This document shows, piece by piece, positions 57,613-64,000 of a stretch of DNA of 64,000 nucleotides. Made by a program: the position numbers and the translations under genes. Source of the DNA: Tricholoma matsutake (lineage: Eukaryota > Basidiomycota > Agaricomycetes > Agaricales > Tricholomataceae); NCBI GenBank assembly GCA_026075535.2, contig AP026549.1, positions 5,952,001 to 6,016,000 of the forward strand, in the 5' to 3' direction. Numbering within the stretch: position 1 is the first letter of the stretch; each line of letters opens with the position of its first letter. A model generated the notes under the pieces. The model searched no databases, was not told where the DNA came from, and saw only the letters and a list, made by a program, of their open reading frames with translations.

Positions 57613-58727
57613 TCGCTGCGAATAGGAAAATCCTGCTCCTCTACAACTTCCAGCTTAACCTCCTCTGCAACTTGATCCTTCGCTTCCTCAACATCTACAA
57701 GTGCCAACAGATCTTGCAGGAGTTCGTCTCGTCCCTCGGGGGTGAGCATGCGGATATCCTGACGATGGGGACACGCTCCAGCCCTGTGTCCAGGTTCCCC
57801 ACAACGGTAGCAGAGATCCAACTTACGTGCACGGCTGCGGGCTGCATCAACATCCATTGGTACTGGGATATTGACGGCTGGTGTGGGAGTTTGACGAGCA
57901 GGAATGGGGTTAGGGCGGGGGAGGCTTCGATTGAAGGTGTAGGGTGTATGAGTGGTAGTTGGAGCACGGAATGCAGCATTAAACGCCGCATTTGTGAGTC
58001 GGTTCTCGTCACAGAGTGAAGCAGCTTCATACCAAGCAAGGATATCATCGTCCGCTGGGCGCCCTTCCAACATCTGTGCAATCTGGTCCTGAATTTCTCG
58101 GTTGAGCCCCCGTCGGAACTTCACCACCACTGGTAACCCACTCCCATACCCTGCCATGTCCACCAAATCCTTGAACTCATCGATATAGTCGTCCACGGAT
58201 CGACATCCCTGGTGGTAAGTGGATGACTCAAGTCGTGTCACTGCTCGGTGGCGTTCATTGAGGGGGCAGAAGTGGCGTACGAACTCAGCTCGAAAGTCAC
58301 CCCAAGTGGAGAAAGGTAGAGAACCGAGTTCTTTAGTTTGACGTAGGATACGGTCCACATAGAGATAGGCGCGTTCAGATTTCATGTATGTGAAGGCCCA
58401 ATAAATTTTTGCAGCCTCATCGACGAATTGATGCGACTGGAGACTAATGTATAACTCACAGGAATTAAGGAATGCACGTCCCTGCGCACGTGCACCATTA
58501 AATTCGGCGGGGGGGGACGGTTTGATCTGGGCACGTTCCTTAGTGGACGCGTTTGGCAAAACATCGTTGTTGGGTGCGCTTGGAGTCGTGAAGGGGGAAC
58601 TATTAGTCGTAGGGTTAGCCTGGAGGGTCCTAACGAAGTTTTCAATCGTAGATTTAAGCGAGTCGATTTGCGCGCGCATTCCGGAAACGTCGCTTTCAAG
58701 CGCGTCGAAGCGTTCTGATGCGTCCAT
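57609..58727 (-). CDS. gag: Chromovirus gag
   Basis: 372 residues from ATG 58727. An N-terminal coiled-coil-like start (MDASERFDALESDVSGMRAQ), a Ty3-type retrotransposon gag core (FLNSCELYISLQSHQFVDEAAKIYWAFTYM as the landmark stretch, with WGDFRAEFVRHF), and a single CCHC zinc knuckle reading CYRCGEPGHRAGACPH near residue 310. It ends RSE-stop and overlaps the pol frame. No stop or frameshift inside, consistent with a functional copy. Confidence 0.95.
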   Translation of the reverse strand: MDASERFDALESDVSGMRAQIDSLKSTIENFVRTLQANPTTNSSPFTTPSAPNNDVLPNASTKERAQIKPSPPAEFNGARAQGRAFLNSCELYISLQSHQFVDEAAKIYWAFTYMKSERAYLYVDRILRQTKELGSLPFSTWGDFRAEFVRHFCPLNERHRAVTRLESSTYHQGCRSVDDYIDEFKDLVDMAGYGSGLPVVVKFRRGLNREIQDQIAQMLEGRPADDDILAWYEAASLCDENRLTNAAFNAAFRAPTTTHTPYTFNRSLPRPNPIPARQTPTPAVNIPVPMDVDAARSRARKLDLCYRCGEPGHRAGACPHRQDIRMLTPEGRDELLQDLLALVDVEEAKDQVAEEVKLEVVEEQDFPIRSE

Positions 58728-58881
58728 GTCGCTAGGGAGCGCGTTTGGCGAAAATGGCGGCGCAATAAAGGCGAGAGTATCTGGAACGGTGTGTAGGGAC
58801 TCTGTGGAGCTTTGGGAAGCGTCGTCCAGTCCGTACCTGCCTATTTTGGGCAGCGCGTTCGCGATTTTCGGGCCTTAGGGG

Positions 58882-58891
58882 AGAGTTTTCT
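58882..58891 (-). promoter_or_regulatory. Primer-binding site, self-priming type
   Basis: Minus-strand AGAAAACTCT lies 2 bases inside the 5' LTR. It is the exact complement of AGAGTTTTCT found within the LTR (minus strand 59004-58995), which sits about 28 bases after a TATA-like TATACT and so could be the 5' end of the transcript. This matches the Tf1/sushi mode in which the RNA 5' end primes reverse transcription. No tRNA complement was recognised here. Confidence 0.7.
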
Positions 58892-58893
58892 AC

Positions 58894-59319
58894 TATAAGG
58901 GCAACCTAAGCCTCTAGCAAAGGGAAATCCGAAGTTAAAATTATACTACATAATACAGGCATTGGGGGCGCACCTAGCAAAGGGAAATCCGAAGAGAAAA
59001 CTCTAAGGATCCCCTTGCTGATGCCCAGTATATGTGAAGACGACAAAAATCAAATATAACCTAAAAATAGAAAAAGGCGGAGATAGGCGGATCAAGGCCG
59101 CCGAATGACATCATACCAAGGGGTATGTGTCGGAAGGGGTACTCCGCCTCTAAATATAAAAGTGTCAACATATACAAACATGATAGCAAGGGAAAATTAG
59201 TAATAAAATCCGGAAAAATCATAGAAAATGAAGAATAGAAGGAAATGAGGTGGGGAAAAATATGGGACGAACATAAAAAATAGGAAAAACACACAGGGCA
59301 CCCCCTTAGTCCCCTTACA
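58894..59319 (-). repeat. 5' LTR of the chromovirus
   Basis: 426 bp. On the minus strand U3 would run from 59319 to about 59005 and R-U5 from 59004 to 58894. The TATA-like box lies near 59032 (ACATATACT). It looks identical to the 3' LTR. Confidence 0.95.
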
Positions 59320-59700
59320 GTGTGATCATTGCACTGGATTCAAGTCCTAGCCACCATGTGTCATTGAGGAGGGAGCCTCAAAGTGAATGAAATGCACTCA
59401 AGAAGCACAAGGGTGCTACTGGGAAGGTCTCAAGAAGGGGGCTAGACAATGAAAGTTGGGGTGGAGAAACATGTTTTGCACCCAAAACCAGGTACAAAGT
59501 TCTTTTGATTGTATGTCAAACTGCTCTAACATATTTTTCAGATTTGTTTAGCACTTTGAATTTGAGTAGTGGGGCCTGTCAAGGGAGGGGAAATGGTTGT
59601 GGGGCCCTTGAACCTGCTGAGGGAAAAGTTGAAGGAGAAGAAATGGGCAATGAAGGGGAAGGCAAAGGGGAAGGTGAGAGAGATTTGGGGGTTTGAAGAG

Positions 59701-60801
59701 GTCAAGGGCGTAGATGAGGAATGGGCCATGCATCATTGATGTATTGTGGCAAAATTGGCAGAGAAAAAGGTTGATTTAGAAATGTTATGGAAGGAGGTAG
59801 AAGTGCTGGAGGCAATGTTGGAGGAGTAGAGGAATTTATTTTTCTTGTAGTTTTGTTTTTGTTCCATAATAAAAAAGTTTGTAAATAAAAGCAGTGATAA
59901 GGGAAAGGGAAAAAAAATACAAGATACAAAAATAAGGGAAAGGTTCAGTAGATCATCATGGCTGAAAAATTCTTGTAGAGTTTGTACAACCACACTATAT
60001 CGTGATATTGTGACTTGTATGGTACACTAGAGGAGAACAAAATTATAAATATCATGTCATTGTTGCAGGGGCACAACCTCTGCTCAGTTTGTACTGATTC
60101 CCTTGTTGAGTTGTTTACTAATGTTTGCTTACCTCAGATGATTGTTCTAAAGGTGACGCATTGTTAAGTTGTGTGTTTTCTTCTCAACTCTTGTTTCCCT
60201 GCTTTGGCATATCATCACTGAATTGTTTGGTTTCCTGACAGTTCAAAACCCTTCCTCTACTACAAGAGAGGTTGCTTTTATCAAGTTTCTTGGGTTGATC
60301 TCTTGGGTCAAGCACAGTGCAACTAGCTGAAGAAGCATATATTGATAGATTGTTCTGGAGATCTTGGACTTCTTTTGCAGTGTTGTTTCATCGTTATCTT
60401 GATGTTTAGTGTGCTACAGCTGTTGATCTCCAGTCCTTTTTCTACTGTATGCATGGTTTGCTAGTTTCTGGAGTCTGGGACATAGGGTCAAGTGGCACTG
60501 TCTGGAGGGTCCCATGCTTGAACTGGGCAGGCAATGCAAGTCAATAGGACTCACAGGCCACAGCTGTCTCCCTGAGCCATTGCCCAGCCTCTCATTTTCA
60601 GTATGCACCTGTACATTCTTGTTTTTATGTGATCTTCCTGAAGTTTTCTTTATTCAATCGTTTGTAACTTAATTAATTTAAATTGTTGATCTGCAGTTGG
60701 ACCGGTGCAAGAGCACCCATGCAGTGTCATTTCATTCCATTTTTGTATTTAGGTGACCTCCCACCTGTCGAATGGAGCATCAAACTTTTACTCTTTCTTT
60801 T
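59701..60801. other. CpG-poor, AT-rich interval
   Basis: Possible remains of later exons of the split pseudogene up to about 59830, then no recognisable gene or repeat until element 2. Confidence 0.4.
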
Positions 60802-61149
60802 GAGCTCTTTACACTGCCCCACGTATTCCTGGTTATCCCTGCCACAGCTATTGTTCACCAAATGTTGCATTCCTGGCTGTTTTTCCTCCAGTGGGATTCC
60901 TGGTTCAGTCCTGGTATATTCCTGGTAAATCAGGCTCTTCCTGGTACTATTCCAGGAATTCCCCAGGACTTGGACTCTCAAGGAAAAACGACATTTGACA
61001 TACTTTGTTTACTCACCAGGAGTCACCAGGACTCATCAGGAGTCACCAGGACTCATCAGGAGTCACCAGGACTCACAAGGACTCACAAGGAATCCAGTAG
61101 GATTGAACCAGGAGTCCTTACTACTACTAAGTAATAAAATAAATGACAT

Positions 61150-61225
61150 GAGCTGAAATTGAACCCTAGGCATGAGACAACAACATTTTAGCATAGCCAA
61201 TATAACCACTACACCACATAGACTT
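61150..61225 (-). other. tRNA-like module, left end of element 2
   Basis: Minus-strand TGGTGTAGTGG (A-box fit) and GGGTTCAATTTC (B-box fit) are spaced as in the left module of element 1, and both are followed by GCTCATG and an AT-rich tail. It faces the left terminus. The stem does not close well enough to call a tRNA. Confidence 0.55.
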
Positions 61226-62377
61226 ATGAGTTATGTCCACTTACTGCTCTAGGTACCATTGGGGCGGCTGTGCATGACAAAGCACACAGCTGCATATCAA
61301 CATTGCCAGCTCATCATCCACCATCATCACCACTCTCGATGACAATGCCACCTCCCTTCCACTGCCTCCCCTCCATCAACACCTGTCGCCACCACTCCTA
61401 TGGCCACCACCACCTCGTCTAATGCTGCCAACAGCCGCATTTGAACCACCTTGGGCCCAAACGATGACAGATGTTGTTTGGGGCCCAGGTAATGTTTTTT
61501 ACTTTTTTTTTATTGAACTAACTAATATTTTCTTTCCTTCTTTAGGTTATAACTATATCATGACAACAAGACAACACCAAACGACAAATGAAGAATGATG
61601 AGCAAGCAACAGTCGACAGACCACAAACAACAAACAACAAATGAAGAAATGGAGAACGACGACGCAGAGAGGGAAGGCTGTAAGGAAACGGGCCCAGGTA
61701 AGTTTTTTTTTGTTCGTTTCATTCTTTTTTGATTAATATTAGTTTTCTTTTGAATTTTTATAGTTTCTCATTGTATGATGTGACCCACCACTGCCACCGC
61801 ACCCTCCACTGCCATGAGCAGCTGCTCGCAGGGTGGAAACAGGGAGTGACAATGAGGACCACAGAGATGGAGACGAGGAGCCACAAATGATGAGAGCAGC
61901 AGGGTGGCAAGGCCCAAAACAATGAGAGCAGCAGGGTGGCAAGACAAGGACAGGAGGACAATGGACAACCATGAAAATGATGGGACAGGGAGGACAATGG
62001 ACAACAAGCACAACCACGCAATGACGACAGGACACCAGCACCAGGGAATGCAACACAGCCAGGACAGCGACAGCAAAGCCAGGACAACAAACGGGTGCGA
62101 GGACAGAGATGACCATGCAACGATAACAGGACACCAGCACCAGGATGGCAATGATGACCAGGAAGGGCACGACCAGGAGCAGTACAGAAATGACACCCCC
62201 AGGAAGGGCACAACCAGGAGCAGCACAGAAATGACACCCAGGATGGCAACGACGAGGACAGCAACAACAAAGGCCTGGCACCGGGGACAGGATGACAGGC
62301 AAAACTCACCAGGCTGCCCCCGCATTTTGCATGGGGCAGTTTTTTGGTTTTTCATGTGATTCTTGATCATGAGTTCT

Positions 62378-62392
62378 AGAGTTCAATCCCTG
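62378..62392 (+). other. B-box-like site, right end of element 2
   Basis: AGAGTTCAATCCCTG fits a pol III B box and lies where element 1 has its right tRNA-like module; no clear A box is found upstream, so only a remnant is called. Confidence 0.4.
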
Positions 62393-62853
62393 CTCTGAAC
62401 AAGTTTATTTTGTAGGTACTTTGTGAAATTCATGAAGTCCAAAGCACTTGAAACTTGTAAGATATCTCAAATTGACTTTCCATTATGGTATGACTTTAGG
62501 GTACTGAGTCTCACTAGATTCCTGGTGAGTCCTGGTGAGTCCTGGTGAGTCCTGGTGAGTCCTACTGGATTCCTGGAGGATTCCTGGTCTTCCTGGTAGG
62601 ACTACCAAGATTCCTCCAGGACTATGTGGGGCAGTGTAAAGTTCAGTTTCTTTCCTCCACAAGAGAGGATTAAGATTGCTATGCAAAAAGGTGTAGTACT
62701 AAGTTTTAAAGTCCCTTGAACTGATTTTGGGTCCCTTAGTTCACTCAGGAACTCAGGGAGCTCATCATTTGGTACTTTGACACATGAGCTACAGTTTTCA
62801 TGTCTGATCCCTGCAGGTTTATGACATCTCACCAATTGACAACCGCTCATAGC

Positions 62854-63241
62854 TGTTAGGGTGACACCCACTATCTGCTAGCTAAGACCATGTGGGTTCT
62901 CTCTACAAGAAGGGAGCAGGATGGGGAAATTGATGGTTTTGATGTGAGGGGTTATTAATAGATGAGTTGGTTGAGAAAGGCATTTTGCACCACAAGTGTA
63001 GGTGGAATACCTAAGAGAACACAACTGGGGTCCCCTAGGTGTATATTTAAGGTTTATATACTATGTTACATATATTGTACATTGTTGTTACCGACACGCT
63101 TGTGCATGCACATACATATTGATGTGTGCAAAATAAAATTCTCACACTATCAAAGTGTAGTGTAATTCGGCATAATGTAGCATAATTTGATATAATAAAA
63201 TAAAATGAAATTTTATTAAGTAATGGGGCTGTTTCCTAACA
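62854..63241 (-). repeat. 3' LTR of a second Ty3 element
   Basis: 388 bp. Minus-strand sense starts TGTTAGGAAAC at 63241 and ends CACCCTAACA at 62854; the ends TGTTAGG/CCTAACA are inverted repeats. The purine-rich AAAAGGGAGGTAA at 63254-63242 before it is the polypurine tract. It gives the uninterrupted version of the LTR that element 1 split at 46250-48804. Confidence 0.85.
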
Positions 63242-63252
63242 TTACCTCCCTT

Positions 63253-64000
63253 TTATGCCTTGACTTCCAGGCAAGAAAATATTGTATCTGTCCCCTCCAT
63301 GAAATTTTGGTAAGGCTGGAATTTCATCCCCTCATACACCATTCTTGCAATGTGATGCAGAGCATTTGGATTACATTTAAAGAATTGGGCAATCACATTA
63401 CATGCTTGCTTACAATTCTCTTTGGGTTCCCACAAATTATTTTTGTTGGTATAGTTCTTCCACTTTATTAAGAACTCCAATTTATTCTGTTGAAGATGTG
63501 AGTCTAGAATTTCTTCAACTATATATTCTGGAGCACCTTCTACTATTATTGGAGGTTGTGGAGTGGTTTGTTGGCCAGGAATAGTGGGCAGGTGGTAGGG
63601 GCATAGGCAGGAAATGTTAATCTCAGGATCAATTTTGAATGATTGAGGTAATTTTAGCACTACCGCATTAGGCAAAATTACTTTAGAGATCGCATATGGG
63701 CCAACTTGTTTCTCCATAAGTTTCCTAGAAGGTCATGGAATATTTAGGTCCTTGGTACTTAGCCATACCAAGTCACCAACATTGTACTCTGGAGTGAGAG
63801 CTCGAGTACAATCTGCATGTTGCATCATATCATCATGTGCTTTCATCAATGCTGCCTTCACTTCTTCCTGTACCTTTTGCATCTTAGATACAAAGTCTTC
63901 TACCAACTGTACCTTAACTTCCCTTTGGGGTTCTATTGCCATGTGGGGATGATACCCATAATTAGAGAAGAAGGGTGACATGTGAGTACCTGAATGGAAT
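63253..64000 (-). CDS. pol: Ty3 pol, C-terminal part, runs off the window
   Basis: Minus-strand frames 63981-63733 and 63717-63253 cover the integrase C-terminal region and chromodomain: PFFSNYGYHPHM, a helical linker, NVGDLVWLSTKDL, then EKQVGPYAISKVI and chromodomain residues YIVEEILDSHLQQNKLEFLIKWKNY. A stop and frame change at about 63718-63732 separates the two, so this copy is damaged here. The upstream rest of pol and gag lie beyond 64000. Confidence 0.8.

Larger units (their letters stand above)
53268..59324 (-). mobile_element. Complete Ty3/Gypsy chromovirus, recent insertion
   Basis: The element spans 53273-59319 (6047 bp) on the minus strand, between two 426-bp LTRs that look identical by eye, with a 5-bp duplication GTGTG at 53268-53272 and 59320-59324. 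The order from the 5' LTR is PBS, gag, pol (protease, reverse transcriptase, RNase H, integrase, chromodomain), polypurine tract, 3' LTR. Both frames are open throughout. Base composition is CpG-rich, in contrast with flanking DNA. Identical LTRs, intact frames and CpG content all point to a very young copy that may still be active. The window-edge LTR at 1-422 is a slightly older relative. Confidence 0.95.
52476..59700 (+). pseudogene. Multicopy agaric-type protein gene, split by Ty3 insertion
   Basis: Reading frame from about 52498 (ILDYAKAMPEHGVAEDMDFKVW) with an intron 52595-52646, then exon 52647 onward (VEYNELANNL, LKLF-like helix, acidic coiled stretch DEDEDEEEEDLP), ending at about 53211 with an intron 53212-53268. 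The Ty3 element (53273-59319) sits immediately after that acceptor. Beyond it the exon resumes with CDHCTGF and further CxxC pairs (CTQ...CYW), a Cys-rich motif seen in multicopy agaric proteins of unknown function. Two in-frame TGA codons (52863, 52905) break the first block; both sit where an Arg CGA would fit. More stops follow at 59348 and beyond. Function unknown. Confidence 0.55.
60793..62654. mobile_element. Non-autonomous element 2, relative of element 1
   Basis: The element spans about 60802-62645. Left end GAGCTCTTTACACTGCCCCAC; right end in reverse complement TGAACTTTACACTGCCCCAC. The flanks carry similar TTTCTTT words (about 60793-60801, 62646-62654), a weak candidate 9-bp duplication. 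Subterminal arrays repeat ACCAGGACTC/GAGTCCTGGT many times (61015-61110; 62517-62590). Like element 1 it has a leftward tRNA-like module, the block GACAAAGCACACAGCTGCAT...ATTGCCAGCTCATCA (61276-61320; compare 46858-46900), AC-rich low-complexity DNA, GCTGCTCGCAGGGTGGA (61820-61840), and a stem-loop CTGCCCC...GGGGCAG followed by TTTTTT at 62313-62346. Confidence 0.7.

Overview
The window is nuclear DNA of a filamentous basidiomycete, most likely a gilled mushroom (Agaricomycetes). The evidence is gene models cut by many 41-77 bp GT-AG introns, basidiomycete-type families (short SEC11, EMC2 and UPF3 models, a divergent G-alpha, a CorA-like fungal transporter, a NACHT-ankyrin STAND protein), a KDZ transposase relic and Ty3/Gypsy chromoviruses. 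No rRNA, CRISPR array or prokaryote-like operon was seen. Exon coordinates were built by hand from splice sites and reading phase; none has transcript support.

Region 1 (1-2.7 kb) is nested mobile DNA: a Ty3 LTR at the window edge sits in the 3' end of a KDZ transposase relic, which is also split by a 572-bp hAT-type MITE with a perfect 8-bp target duplication. Region 2 (2.7-31 kb) is gene-rich: UPF3 (nonsense-mediated decay), a membrane-anchored GT8 glycosyltransferase, an unrecognised gene divergent from a bHLH factor, an AGC-like pseudokinase, an amidase-signature hydrolase, an aquaglyceroporin, a G-alpha protein without the catalytic Gln, a Ser-rich protein, exopolyphosphatase PPX1, EMC2 (with a probable GC-AG intron) and a CorA-like transporter (with an apparent 2-nt microexon). 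These are ordinary scattered fungal genes, not a pathway cluster. Region 3 (31-38 kb) is mostly relic: an inverted-repeat element with a nested MITE, and the C-terminal part of a probable transposon-derived gene. Region 4 (38-45 kb) holds a broken nitronate monooxygenase, SEC11 (signal peptidase) and a STAND/NLR gene with about ten near-identical ankyrin repeats.

Region 5 (about 42.5-64 kb) is repeat-rich and poor in CpG, as expected from old methylated DNA. It includes a Ty3 LTR split by a 2.2-kb non-autonomous element, a decayed gag, a pseudogene with two in-frame TGA codons, a second element of the same non-autonomous type, and the 3' end of another Ty3 element running off the window. Into it has dropped a CpG-rich, apparently intact 6-kb Ty3/Gypsy chromovirus (53273-59319, minus strand) with LTRs that look identical, a 5-bp target duplication, and features of self-primed reverse transcription. 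The two non-autonomous elements (46459-48632 and 60802-62645) share terminal inverted repeats and tRNA-like modules facing outward near their ends; this is the most unusual structure in the window.
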